NCBI RefSeq assembly: GCF_963678975.1
Contig: NC_089279.1
Coordinates: 23,298,004-23,362,003 of the forward strand
DNA from: Dysidea avara
Lineage: Eukaryota; Porifera; Demospongiae; Dictyoceratida; Dysideidae
DNA length: 64,000 nucleotides
Direction of reading: 5' to 3'
Shown here: piece by piece, positions 12,153 through 23,242 of the stretch
Layout of the letters: every line of letters starts with the position of its first letter
Position numbering within the stretch: the stretch's first letter is position 1
Notes under the pieces: model-generated
What the model was told of the DNA's origin: nothing
The model's input: the letters and a program-made list of their open reading frames with translations, nothing else
The model's database searches: none
Position numbers and translations under genes: made by a program

Positions 12153-12743
12153 TGGAGAATTTTATAACAGTGTTGGACACTTAGCTACCATATTTTGCCA
12201 TAATGCACGATTGTGTATATTTTTGTATCATAATTTAAGTATTATATTTGTACTCGTAAGCATTCCTTTGAAAAACATAAAACTAGCGTGCAAAATAAAT
12301 TAAATGGGTATTGTAATTTCATAAAAAGTATCTAAAATTATCATAACTTCACAACCAGTGTACTAAACTCTAATAGTACAGACAGGCTAACAGAGTAAAA
12401 AGCACTTAGATTTCAGATGCAATAAACTTTTTTTTAAATTTATAAAAAATGTGCATAACACTGATACACTGGCAAATGACAAACACAGTACATGCAAGCT
12501 TCCAGCCATGCAGTATATCATCTGCTTCTACACATAGCACAGACAATACCAGTACATAGCAGTCCCAGTATACATATATATATAGTAACATATGTACTAG
12601 GACATTAAAAAAATATCACGTGTGTGACCAGATATGCTAGTGCTATAAAAACAAAAACACCCAAAATTAGTTTTGGTTAGATGAACAATAATTAGTATAC
12701 GTGCCATTAGTTGCACTGTCGACGTACAATATAATTGGATCAA
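12153..12743. other. Intergenic, no gene seen
   Basis: No supported gene. It presumably holds the 3' end of the gene ending at 12152 and the promoter of the gene at 12744. Confidence 0.4.
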
Positions 12744-13114
12744 ATGGCTTCTCAATATTATTGGTAAGCAAATGAAACTGATAATTCCTACATATAAGTA
12801 ATATACATCCTACTTGCAGGTGTGGTGTTAATAACTGTAACAACATTGCAAATTGGGTCTATACCAGCATACATTACAGTTGCCTTGCAATTGGAGAAAA
12901 GCATTATTTTTGCAATGAACATGCAGAGAGGGTTACTTGTCCTATGCATCCACGTTCTGGGAGACGATTATGTGAAGTATATGGGTGTACTAATGGTGCC
13001 AAAAAGTATGCCGGAAGAAATTGGAATTGTCCAGTAAATTATCATTTCTTTTGTGAGTATCACGCTGAACTTGGAAACTGCCCAATTCACACGGCTGGCT
13101 ACAGAAGGTATTGA
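12744..13114 (+). CDS. Two-unit Cys/His-rich protein (two exons)
   Basis: Exon 1 is 12744-12763 (MASQYYW, the Trp codon split by the intron) and exon 2 is 12820-13114, giving 104 residues. This is a phase-2 intron, unlike the phase-0 introns of single-unit genes. Two consecutive units are seen: unit 1 has CGVNNC, YSCLAIGEKHYFCNEH, TCPMHP; unit 2 has CEVYGC, NYHFFCEYHAELGNCPIHTAGYRRY. Each starts with a Cys pair separated by four residues. In unit 2 the usual YxCL becomes NWNCPV. The tandem units imply intragenic duplication. No signal peptide; a small cytosolic or nuclear zinc-binding protein is plausible (inference). Confidence 0.85.
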
Positions 13115-13782
13115 AGAAAGCAAACTGTGAAACTATAGCATAATATAAGTTATAGTCATGTAATGTGTAAGAAAAGTATTAATAGGCTGATATCATCTGT
13201 AGCAAGCATTAGGAACTGAACACAACATATGTAATCATCCAATAATAATTAAAATTGTGTAAAAAATTCATCACATGTAAATGCAACCAAATACTGCATG
13301 ATGGATGCACAGTAACATAGATGACACGGAAGTTAATATAAAACCACATCAGTCTACAGTATAAATGTGTACTTACGTTTAGTAAGCCAAACAAAAAGCT
13401 AACATCAATAAAGGGTGGGTGTTGCACCTGTTGTTCATCAAAAAAGTATGCTGGGATAAACCAGGTGAATACACACAATGAATAAATGTTACGCATACAA
13501 TAGCCCTAAGTACATACAGATGTACTTTGCTTGCACAAGCTACAAGAAACTAATACTCATTACAAGACCATATAATCCTGGTGTTGATTATTTGCAACTG
13601 TACTGTTATTGTTAATCACTTAATTTCAGATAGTATTTCCCTAACCTCGAAATAGTTACTTCATCAAAAACATTCCTTGGAATGAATCAGCAAATTCAAC
13701 ACACCGTAGGCCCTCTCCTCCATAGCTTATAAAGGTACACACACTGCAATGATGAATATATTACATATGTACAGTATACATT
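13115..13782. other. Intergenic, no gene seen
   Basis: A 95-codon minus-strand frame at 13209-13496 lies here without domain or splice support. Confidence 0.4.
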
Positions 13783-14030
13783 ATGGCTCTTCCAACCAAT
13801 GTATTTGTTAATGTACAAGATGGGCAGAAAGGCTATATTACCATTGATGAGGTAAGTATAGGATACCACTATCTGTGCAAAAAGTAAGGGAGAAGTTTTC
13901 TAGCTTAAGCAGGCAGTACTTCAGATTAGTGAAAGGCAGCCAAGAACTCTCCCCAGATCGCAAAGACGAAATAGTAGATTTTAGTGTAGGAGGTCAGATA
14001 CAAGTTTTATTTAGAGTGTCTGGAGGATGA
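13783..14030 (+). pseudogene. Broken ubiquitin-like protein gene ending in Gly-Gly
   Basis: The first exon (13783-13851) encodes MALPTNVFVNVQDGQKGYIT-IDE, a beta-hairpin-like start as in the intact gene at 15302. The intron appears collapsed: GTAAGTATAG (10 bases) directly abuts GATACCACTATCTGTG, the start of the second exon. Next to it about eight bases corresponding to AACTGTAT of the 15302 gene are missing, shifting the frame. Beyond the lesion the frame encodes VREKFSSLSRQYFRL, QELSPD and ends VLFRVSGG followed directly by TGA. The exposed terminal Gly-Gly would be mature without processing. Confidence 0.75.
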
Positions 14031-15301
14031 TGATGTAGATATGTAGTCATGCAGTGTAGGCAGTTAGGAAAATATTATGAACAGTGACTGAACACTTTGT
14101 TGTACAAGTTCTATGCATTTATTATGTCCATCAATCTTTTTCTAATTTTCACAATTGATATAGACTACAACAACACTTCAATTATGAATCTGAATGTATA
14201 AAACCAACCTAATGGGCACAATGTACATTCACAGATATCATGGTTTAAATGGTACAACTTTTGTAACTATCCCATTGAAATTTTTACTAAAAATGGAGCC
14301 ATTTCTGGTCCTTCAGAGCATACAGAATACAAGAATCAGCCTTTGCAAAACTGTGTTATGTGCATAAGTGAAACTGTATAAGTGCTTACATGGGTTGAAG
14401 GGTGGGCATTAGTTAGAGCTCTAAATGGACGGGCAAGTCTAAGGCCAATCGCTGGAAGCTCTGGCCAGATGAATTGAAATGGTATGAAACACACAGAATC
14501 ACATTTACATAACTTTGTAGGATAGTCCAAGCCTCAAACAACCTAGTCATTTCAACAGGACTCACAGGAGAACAAATGGGTATATATGTCAAGCCTGTAC
14601 CTATCTAGTATCTTCCACTGTAAAATGATATTTAGAATATTCTTCTTCAACTTCTTTTCAGATATATTGTAGGTAAATGTATGTTCAACTAAAATCCAAA
14701 GAATCAAAATTGTAACTTTTATGCCCTATGAAACTCCACTTTGGTTAGAGCTACTTCAAGAGACCACACATTTGATTATGACTGGCTCTCTTGTATATCC
14801 CTGAGAATGAAATAGTAGTTACCGGTGTGGCTATGTCTGTCACCAATACGTAGGTATATGAAATAGGCCAAAAAGCATTACTGCTACACAGATGCACACA
14901 GTGGAGTAGGCTTTAAAACCTAAACTAATATTCCTGTGTTATAAACATACATTAATGATACCAGTGAATTCTGATGATGTAGAAAAAGTGGAGTTTTAAC
15001 AAGTGGGAATTTGAGAAAGCTAAAAACCATGTGAGCAAAAGTTGTCGGATCTGTATGACTATATACCAGCAGCTACAAGTTACGTATATAGCGAATTTCG
15101 GTTATCTTTACTGTCTATACACTATAATATCATTGCAAAATACACCCATAAAACAACTGGACCCATGCAGGAATTACCCTAACCCGGACAATGAATTACA
15201 AAATATCCCCTACACTGAATCAGCACATTTATCACATCTGGTGTAGCATATAAAAGCATAGGTAGGTATACACAATGAATATATCAAGATTTTTATATAC
15301 A
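14031..15301. other. Intergenic, no gene seen
   Basis: Only short unsupported frames (14336-14530 minus, 15031-15246 plus). No repeat recognised. Confidence 0.4.
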
Positions 15302-15615
15302 ATGGAATTTCTGAATCAATTTAGTGTACTTGTTACCATAACTGATGGACTAAAAGCTTACATCAAAGCAACAGAGGTAAGAATATATATTAGCTCTATA
15401 TAAGCTACATACAGTAATTCCATGGTTTATCATAGGATTCTACTGTTTGTGAACTGTATCAAAAAGTAAGAGAAAAGTTTCCCAAGTTGAGTGAACACTA
15501 CTTTAGGCTTTGTGATGGAACTAAAGAATATTCTCCTGACTATGGACAACAGCAAGTACATCTCAGCAATGGTGGCCAATTATATGTGTTATTTAGGAAT
15601 CGTGGAGGAACATGA
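15302..15615 (+). CDS. Ubiquitin-like protein with C-terminal Gly-Gly (two exons)
   Basis: Exon 1 is 15302-15376 and exon 2 is 15436-15615, with a phase-0 intron (GTAAGA donor, CATAG acceptor), giving 84 residues. The fold pattern follows ubiquitin: a first strand pair (FSVLVTITDG-LKAYIKATE, residues 7-25), then DSTVCELYQKVREKFPKLS resembling the DTIENVKAKI helix, HYFRLCDGTKEYSPD resembling QRLIFAGKQLEDG, and a last strand QLYVLFRNRGG followed by one Thr. The Gly-Gly plus a one-residue tail matches precursors of conjugated ubiquitin-like modifiers, which need a C-terminal hydrolase before activation. There is no equivalent of ubiquitin Lys48 or Lys63 that I can assign with certainty. It is a single-domain protein, not a polyubiquitin or a fusion. 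Conjugation is inferred from the C terminus only. Confidence 0.85.
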
Positions 15616-16205
15616 TGTGTGTATATGACATGCACTATGCACATTTTTTGTATACACCTTTTTAGTGTAGGCAACTATACTACATGATTTTTAACTGTTC
15701 AAGTTTTATACACATTATTTGTACAGTCAACATTTTTTTGGGATTAATTAATTAATAAATCTGGCAAATAATCCACGCTTACTTCCATCAGATAGCCATG
15801 TATATTACCAGGCATGCTGGAGATGTCAGCCTATACTTTATGGATATAAAACAGGTTGATGCACAATAGAGATATCCTGTGGACTAAAAATAGGATTCAA
15901 GCCCAGTTGCCAGAGACTTTAGCATTGTTTATTTTCCCCTAGGCGTACGGATATTACAATTGATCTCATTATAACCCACGTTCAATTTCATAGCTCTGTG
16001 TTAGCTGAAGTATTCAGATCCTACATTATAAAAAAAAGTAGTGTGCTTAAAGCATGTCAGTAAAAATACTGAATGATTGAAAAAAATTGCAAATTAATTG
16101 AAACAATCATATTTATCAGTATCAGGGATAAAAAACTTAAGTTTAACAGTATCTTGAATGAGTGTAAAATATTATGTATTTGAATGTGATAACAAATATA
16201 CTAAC
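15616..16205. other. Intergenic, no gene seen
   Basis: An AATTAATTAATAAAT polyadenylation-like stretch near 15745-15760 could end the 15302 transcript. Nothing else is supported. Confidence 0.4.
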
Positions 16206-16557
16206 TAGGGCTGGGCAATAGTGGATTTTTCAGTGTCCGAACAATAGTAAGACACTGTTCACGATAGACGAAAGCACGATAGTGAAAATTCACCTATTTT
16301 CTACTTTTTACCTTCAAAGAGATTTGCAAGTATGGATGTTACTTATGGATATGTTTTCACTAAGAGTTAGTACTAAACAGCCTTTTAGGCTAATTTTTGC
16401 TCCCAAATATTATTTTAAAAATAATTTTGCAGTAATTTCTGCATATTTTTAAATGTTAATTACTGTCCAATAGTAATTTTTCAAACAATAGGCAATACTG
16501 ATAGCAATACTATCCTGATATTTCGATATGTTATGTTCATACTATCCCCCAGCCCTA
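16206..16557. mobile_element. hAT-like MITE
   Basis: The ends are TAGGGCTGGGCAATAGT (from 16206) and its imperfect reverse complement ACTATCCCCCAGCCCTA (to 16557). The flanking 8-mers ATACTAAC and AAGCTAAC agree at six of eight positions, as expected for an aged 8-bp hAT target-site duplication. The interior is non-coding, with repeated CAATA/ATAGT motifs. Confidence 0.75.
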
Positions 16558-16719
16558 AAGCTAACATGCTTATAGGAAATAGGTGTAAATTTTACATGTA
16601 CTGCCACTCTGTGATGTCATCTGGTGATGTACAGTAACATAGAATAGCTTTTGAACATGAAGTTACATACAAGACAGGTGCACACATCCACTTAGTAAAT
16701 CATAGATTAATACATTTGA

Positions 16720-17069
16720 CAGTGTCCACCTGATATATACCATATTCGTACAACTCCACAGATATCTTATGTAATGGGAGAATCTAAGGGGAAAACCTCA
16801 CAAATATGACAACAAAATGTCTTTTAGTTCCTTCCTTATGAATCCATATAATACCGACAAAAGGGAGTAACGACTATCATTCCTAAGGCTGCATACCAAA
16901 GAACAGAGGGCATTTCTAACACAACAGTGTAGCTTGTAGTTTACTCTACACAACACCTACCTGCTACTTTGCGTGACTGCCACGTTCGTTAAAGGTTAGT
17001 TCATATCGTGGCATTCTTATTGCCTATTATGGTTACTACTGCATGTTTTAGGAGGGCAAAGTCACAGGT
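16720..17069 (+). repeat. Duplicated 5' region of the CDCC-type gene (copy A)
   Basis: From the GTGTCCACCTGATATA block to the ATG at 17070 this matches 26275-26632 nearly base for base. A conserved GTTAAAG/GTTAGT donor-like site (about 16990-17003) and a TTTTAG/G acceptor-like site (about 17046-17052) are kept in both copies, so a noncoding first exon and a 5'UTR intron are likely. The ACAACACCTACCTGCTACTTTGC block just before is also conserved. Confidence 0.6.
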
Positions 17070-17302
17070 ATGGAGGAAGCTGAAGAACTAGTAATGGTGA
17101 GGATTTTATGTTAGATTTATTTGCTTAGTACCACTTAACATTACAGTGTGACTGCTGTACTACCATCTACAATCTAGTGGAATACTACAGCAACTTCTGG
17201 TGTTTGGACCCAGATGAATTACACATTTTCTGTATTGACTGCTTCATACCATATGATGGTGCAACCTGCCCTATCCATTCTAATAGTTTCTATGACAACT
17301 AG
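17070..17302 (+). CDS. Small Cys-rich protein, CDCC-type, copy A
   Basis: Exon 1 is 17070-17096 (MEEAEELVM) and exon 2 is 17147-17302, with a phase-0 intron (GTGAGG donor, TACAG acceptor), giving 60 residues. The acidic leader is followed at once by CDCCTTIYNL, then FWCLDPDELHIFCIDCFIPYDGATCPIHSN. Compared with the family core, the first Cys is part of a CxCC cluster, Y-x-C-L is W-C-L-D, and the FCxYH His is replaced by Cys (FCIDC). The CPIH signature is kept. This subfamily could coordinate metal mainly through Cys. The 26633 copy is nearly identical, with few substitutions, suggesting constraint or recent duplication. AATAAA lies about 120 bp downstream (17424). Confidence 0.83.
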
Positions 17303-17739
17303 AACTGTTTTCTACAGCGAAACTTCGACATGTACATAGTCTATCGTTTAGTTATTACTTTGTTCATGCAACCTTTGCAGTAAAACATTGTATACTCTGT
17401 ACAATGGCTTCTTATAATTTACTGAATAAAATATAATTAAACCACGATTGTCAAGTCGTAGGCAAAAAAGACTATAACAAAACTCAGTACAAGGTGAGTG
17501 TGGGGTAGTACTGTAGCAATGAACACTAGGAAAGTACTGTAATTTAGGCTATGTATAACAGTAGTTAAGAGTCTATAAGTCGCAACAAATAAACAAAGCT
17601 TGACGTTTAGTATAGGTAATCAACAAAATTGTATACTACTAAACAAATGTTTCAAATTCTTAATGGATGACTACTTGATACTTCATATACTAAGTCAAGG
17701 ATATTACATGTGTGCCTAGCAAAAATAGGAGAGTCATAT
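17303..17739. other. 3' flank of the CDCC-type gene, no gene seen
   Basis: This stretch is still alignable with 26866-27299, so it is part of the large duplication. It carries the probable polyadenylation signal but no ORF. Confidence 0.5.
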
Positions 17740-18205
17740 TCAAAGAGCAAAGCCTTTGGCTACTGTGCTAGCATGGTCACACTAACCTAGTAAACCAGCA
17801 CTGGGACATCTACTCAGGTGCTGTTAGTCAGCAAAGACAAATCCTAGCCCCCTGGGGCAGGACTAGTACTATTATATTTTATTACTGTGCAAGGAGGCTG
17901 TACCATGTTTCACAGGTGAAGGTGTGGACACTTGAAGTCCCACCTAAATGTCTTCCTACTTTGTGAGGAGATATGGACAGTCAGCATTTGTGGTTTTCAC
18001 AGGTACGTATTGATGTTGTGACTGGCTCCCTAGTTGACATCAGGCAACCATGCAGGTCCCCATTTAAACAGCTGGGTAGACCGAAGCAATGTGAGTAAAG
18101 TTTCTTGCTCAATAAAACAACAACCATGACCAAGTACTGAGCCTAGAACCTTCCAATTGTTGGGCTGGTGCTCTACCACTTGGCTATGATGTCTCACCCT
18201 TGCTA
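17740..18205 (-). mobile_element. tRNA-derived SINE-like element, copy 2
   Basis: Read on the minus strand, the head (18205-18130) has a tRNA-like A box (TAGCCAAGTGGTAGAGCA) and a B-box-like GGTTCTAGGCTC. These are followed by a body ending in the AGGAGGCTGTACCATGTTTCACAGG and AGCAAAGCCTTTGGCTACTG blocks. Partial copies are at 458-723 and 27300-27735. The last lies at the equivalent place in the duplicated block, so it was present before duplication. Confidence 0.72.
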
Positions 18206-18756
18206 GCACTTACACTCACTAATAGAATTAATATTTCAATCAAGTGGGTAGACACACTTACCATGTAGGAAGTATCGACACCATTCTGTGTACAAACTAC
18301 ATTCAGTATTAACTGGTTTATATGCATTACTAATAAGTAGTAGAAACAGAAAAAAAACCTTCGACTGCTACAAATCCATATAGTCATCACTACTTTACAC
18401 ATCAAGCAAATGAAAAGCTCATGGCTCTACAATACTATATTTACCTCACTCCAAACGAGGAAATCAGATTGGTTGACAGCACATAGTAGAAAGAATATGC
18501 ACAGTAAGCAGTGTTCATATACAGGAATTTAAAACAGTCCCTCTTTGTCAGCTGTTTTTGGCAGAATGGCTAGATGAGTAATCTTTGCATATGCTTTAAG
18601 TGGATCTAGCCAAGGTAGAGTTTTACAAGGGCACCATTTATGCTCTCCTATTATCCTTGAGACTGAATTAGCATGTTCATAAGAATTCTTAATGCATGCA
18701 TGAAATAAAGAATGCTAAAAGCCTTGCAACACTCTCAACATGTATGACTGCTAGTT

Positions 18757-18957
18757 ATACACAATAAGGCGGACACAGATGAGTTACAAACTGGAGGGAA
18801 TTTTTTTTCCCTTTCTTGGCCCTTTTCTGTTTCACCTTATTGTTAGCCAGGTTTAGTAATTGTTTAAAGTCTCCAGTTCTTGTTAGGTTAGGTAATTCAA
18901 AGGCTGCAGCACATGTTGCTATCAGACCTTCAGTGCTGGTCACTGTAAAGTGCTAAT
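18757..18957 (+). mobile_element. Second SINE-like family, partial copy
   Basis: It contains CCCTTTCTTGGCCCTTTTCTGTTTCACCTTATTGTTAGCC-like and AGACCTTCAGTGCTGGTCACTGTAAAGTGCTAATAACAATA-like blocks. It is 5' truncated. It lies directly before a fuller copy, so the two are tandem. Confidence 0.7.
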
Positions 18958-18959
18958 AA

Positions 18960-19260
18960 CAATAAATACTTAGGTTTACAGAAAGAAAATCCATTCCTCC
19001 TGGAAGAGACTGAGTGTGGCGCTCAACTAGACATTGAGTGGCCTGCAATTAGACATTGAGTGGCCTGCAGTTCCAATCCTGGGGTAGCAGGGATTTTTTT
19101 TCTGTTCTTTAGCCCTTTTCTGTTTCACCTTATTGTTAGCCAGGTTTAGTAATCATTTGAAGTCTCCAGTTCTTGTTAGGTTAGGTAATCCAAAGGCTGC
19201 AGCATATGTTGCTGTCAGACCTTCAGTGCTGGTCACTGTAAAGTGCTAATAACAATATCA
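18960..19260 (+). mobile_element. Second SINE-like family, fuller copy
   Basis: The head GACTGAGTGTGGCGCTCAACTAGACATTGAGTGGCCTGCAGTTCCAATCCTGGG has B-box character, and a 25-bp piece (AGACATTGAGTGGCCTGCA) is doubled. The body and tail match 18757-18957 and 38035-38322, ending AACAATA. Absence from the 27.7-28 kb duplicate suggests insertion after the duplication or loss from the other copy. Confidence 0.7.
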
Positions 19261-19994
19261 ATAACTTGATAATACCACTGAATCCTAATAATTTCATCTA
19301 GAGTAGTCCATCATGATAAGAATAACAATACAGATGGGACTTTTTTTGTAATTCCAACATTCAACCACATACATACACAAGTTGTTGATGTGATCCTACA
19401 AACCTTCACACATCTTTTGCTTTACTGTCATATGTGACATGGAAAAATCACACCTTCTTTCTCAACATACTCCAGCCATTTCACTTATTTTTCTGTTAAA
19501 ACAGGTACGTTAAAGTTACTAGCTGGTCCTTGTTTATGTAGTAAGGTACAGATAGTCATAACAATATTTAACCCAGACAGTTTTGCTGAGCTTGCTATTT
19601 CTAGTATGAATAGGTTTAGACTGGCTCTCTTTGTTATAGGTTGTTATGGCATGCCACAACATGTTGTCATCTGTGGTATGTATGTGAGTGTAGGTGTGTG
19701 ACAACTAGATATTTTAATAGACAGGAGATTATAATGCACACATATACTCTGTTTTGGTTAGTACAGTAGTGTTCTTTTTGGCTAGCATTTGGCTAGTAGT
19801 TCTACTAAAAGCAGGCTGGGAAAATGTTAAATTTTTGCACAGTTTACTGTGTATAAGAGTGATAGAGTGTGGGTAACAAAGACAGTCTAATCAGTACCAA
19901 GAATTAACAGACTATTTGGAACAGATTCAAGCATCATGCCAAAATTAATGTTATTATGAATTCTATGGCTGCTAATAAATTTCCGGTATAATAG

Positions 19995-20235
19995 TAAGGT
20001 CAGTGACTGATGTGGCATTGTGGTACATTCTAAACAGATGGCATCATTTGTTGATGTGACATTTAATTGTACACACAAACAACCTGCGGTACTCAATTAT
20101 TGGATTGACGGATGTGCGGTGAAGTGTTATTGCCTTCCACCCATAGGGTATTTTTCGTGGAAAACACCGTTACGTAGTCAGTTGGTTATTTGACTTCTGA
20201 AGTGAATGTAGTTGCTGAGTCACATCATGTGATCA
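19995..20235 (+). repeat. Dispersed upstream element, copy 4 of 5
   Basis: It has the ACAGATGGCATCATTTGTTGATGTGACAT block (about 20034) and the GGGTATTTTTCGTGGAAAACACCGTTACGTAG block (about 20146-20177). It is almost identical to copy 5. The four-exon gene at 20597 follows, with a GAGCAAGGAGCCAGAGAAAACAATAAACA exon-like stretch (about 20299) in between, conserved in both copies and followed by TACAG/GCAAGT. Confidence 0.72.
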
Positions 20236-20596
20236 AGTGTACACAGTCAGTATTAGAACAAGTTGTGTTTTTTACGGTAGAAGTCTTGTTGTTTTATGAG
20301 CAAGGAGCCAGAGAAAACAATAAACAATTACAGGCAAGTAATCATAAACTATATTGTATACAAGTAACAAATCATTACATTAGACTACTGTTGGAGAAGA
20401 AACTAAAGATTTTATTTCTATATACAAAAGAGTACCACATTTTATCAGTTAGAGGAGTAGTAAACAATCTTCTCTTAACACCACAATGATCTAAACTAAA
20501 AAACAAGAACTAGTTTAATTACCTCAATGTTTTGTTGATGTATTCTAATATTTTAGTGACTGTATTACAATACACAGGTAACTCCATTTAACTACA

Positions 20597-21372
20597 ATGT
20601 CTTCACAAAAACTGACTAATAGAGAGGTTAATTCATGTTACAATTTGCATTCTACTGTACTCATGTCTTTTACTAACAGCATGAAGAAATCAACAATAAC
20701 ATGTATCAGTCACAAACTACAGAATCTCCCAACAATGTAAGTTACGACACTTTAAACTAGTATACTGGCAAGACAGATGCCATGCACATGTTTTATTACT
20801 CTATACAGATGAAAACAACAAGGGTTCATTCCAGTGGTAAAAATACGATTGAAAAAGTTTGCAATGACTTCAATGAGCCAGTAAGTGTTACAAATGCATT
20901 ATGCATGCTATCACAGTACAGCTGCTCTGTGAATTACATATCGTATGCTTTGTTATTCATACAAACGTATGTGATTACTAAAAGTAGTTGAATTGAATTG
21001 CTGACTTTGACAAATTCAAAGCCCTCTACATCTATAGAAGGCATTAACAGTGTCCACTATACTACGTGTAAGTGCTGCTATGCAATAATTTGCATTGCCA
21101 TGGTAGGTATTTTCTCCATGGTGATTGCGGTACCTGTATTAGCTACTACTTCTATTGTTAATGCCATTATCTATTTGCAGGTATTCAAGACAAAAGAATG
21201 TGATGTAAACAATGACAAATGTGAAGAACCAGTAAAAACCTACAATCACCACTACTTCAACTGTTTGTCAGCGACCGAGCCTTGTCAACCATCTACTCAT
21301 AACTTCTGCAAATATCATTATGAGAATGCTACATACTGTCCTATTCATCCAACATTCAACAGAATTTTATGA
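20597..21372 (+). CDS. Four-exon Cys/His-rich protein, copy A
   Basis: Exons are 20597-20626 (MSSQKLTNRE), 20680-20736, 20809-20880 and 21181-21372; all introns are phase 0, giving 116 residues. The first 53 residues are polar, low-complexity and Asn/Gln/Thr-rich, without a fold I recognise. The last exon carries the family core: KECDVNNDKCEEP, HYFNCLSATE, THNFCKYHYENATYCPIHPTFNRIL. The 29302 paralogue keeps all four exons and their lengths except four residues in the last exon, which supports the model strongly. Its last intron is 300 bp against 89 bp in the paralogue, and the frame is open from 20998 into exon 4 through a hydrophobic stretch. AATAAA is near 21509. Function unknown. Confidence 0.82.
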
Positions 21373-22041
21373 TACACTTGCATAAGAGATTCTCCATATA
21401 CATACATGACAACAGCTCATTTGTACATGGATTTGAATGGGTAGTATATTATTTGGAATGTATTTGAATCTTATTGCATATCGGAGTTTATTTAAACAAC
21501 TACATTGCATAAATAAAATGGCTGAAGTATTCTTTCTTATGCTAAAGAACTTTACCAATATTGGTACCTTTTGGTGGATTTATCAAGAAGGTTTAAGTGC
21601 AATAACAGCCCTACTATATATCTTTAAGAAACAATAGCAATGTCCAGAAAACAAATACAAGACCATGGCAATACAAGTGTTCACAGGCACTTCTATGGAG
21701 TCAGCTAAGACTCCTTTCTACTTGCAATCAAACGTATATGTGTGCTTTTACATGTGCTATTACCTAAAGTGTATGCCTGCAATTTTGTGTATTCAGAGAC
21801 ATGTGACTAACAAACACAACCAGTATAGCATTACATGAGTCAGGCATAAATAAGACAGATATACCTATCTAGTATGAAATGTTACACATCTATCATAAGT
21901 AATGAAACTTATTGTCAACCACAGCACACACAATCAATTATGGTATACAACTACGTTATGATAGAAGCCATATTGTTACCCACGATAATTGACTGCGTAG
22001 TCCACGAACTGTATCATTAATTCGAAATATACGTACAAGCT
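21373..22041. other. Intergenic, no gene seen
   Basis: It contains the polyadenylation signal of the preceding gene and no further supported feature. AATGTCCAGAAAACAAATACAAGACCATGGCAA near 21640 resembles the sequence at 68-100. Confidence 0.4.
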
Positions 22042-22325
22042 ATGGCTGAGAGTTCAGAAGAAGTTGAATATTATTACTTTAATCAAGGATGGCAAGAATG
22101 GGTAAGAAATAATAAGCCTTTGAAGACCTTCAGTCATATCATGTATTTACAAAACAGTACTACTGTCAAGTAACTAATCCTGCAGCATTTCACCGTGGAC
22201 CAATCAAAAAGTATAGCAGCAGATATTACTCTTGTTTGCTCAGTGGTCAGTATCATTATTTTTGTCAATATCATTTTGAAAGACAAAATTGTCCTGTTCA
22301 TGCCTTTGGATATCGTAGGATATAA
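22042..22325 (+). CDS. Small Cys/His-rich protein, YYYYN-type (archetype)
   Basis: Exon 1 is 22042-22101 (MAESSEEVEYYYFNQGWQEW) and exon 2 is 22158-22325, joined by a 56-bp phase-0 intron (GTAAGA donor, AACAG acceptor), giving 75 residues. It shows every family residue in its usual place: Cys23 (YCQVTNP), HRGPIKKY, Cys46 (YSCL), His53, Cys56 and His59 (YHYFCQYH), Cys65 and His68 (NCPVH), GYRRI. I use it as the reference for scoring the others. Seven candidate ligands could hold one zinc ion with extra residues, or more than one with partners; this is inference. It lacks a signal peptide or membrane helix. Confidence 0.88.
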
Positions 22326-23242
22326 AACTGAACTGTTACAATTAACGTATCATTACTGCCATAGAGTTATAACTTACAGTCAAACATACATACTTGTGTA
22401 CATTTGTTAACTAACTTCAATCTTGTAGCTCTAAGTACTTCTATTTGCATATTGTAAGGCTACTACTACTACTGCTGAGTTCTGACTGCAATCAAAGTCA
22501 GATAATGTAGTATTACAACCTCAGTTTCATATGCATCATCATACAAAGTATGTAACTGACAGTGGAATAGATTTTATAGCCTTTTGAAAATTCTTGACAT
22601 GGAATACCAGCATAGTTGAATTATTATTATCTAAGTACTTTGAATGTATGGCGATTTCTGAGTGTCCGTGTCTACAGTAAGGATGATCTATAAAGTGTTA
22701 AATGAAAGAATTTCCGGTTACTAATAATGTTCTTTTCCCCATAAACAGGGGTAGCAAACAAATAATGCAAGCATATTATGAAAGTTTTTAATTGAACAGC
22801 CAAGCAATCAAGTAACATTATAGTGTAACCTGCATGCAGATGCCAGTACATCTTGAAACATGTGCTATTTACTGTTATCTGAATTCACTACTGTGGCTAC
22901 ATACACAGAATGCCAACCTAGTTCAAGACATTTGCCACTACCCAGGGTCCCTAAGACACAAGTGACTTAATAGTAAAACAAGTGAAAAATGCCAACCTAA
23001 GGGTAAATTGACCCTTATATCACCCAGATAATGCTCATGCAACAGGCATACTCCATGGTTACGTGTGACATAAAGTAGAAAAATACGCTGAGACATGCAA
23101 AATTCGAAATAACATGTAAATTAAGTTCAGTACTGTGATTAACGATGAGTTGAGATATATGTACATAAGTATGCAAATATAAAATATAAAAATTCAGTAG
23201 TATATATTCAGTAAATATATGGTACACTATATACAAAGTATG
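22326..23242. other. Intergenic between convergent genes, no gene seen
   Basis: The genes at 22042 (plus) and 23551 (minus) converge here. No ORF or repeat is supported. Confidence 0.4.
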
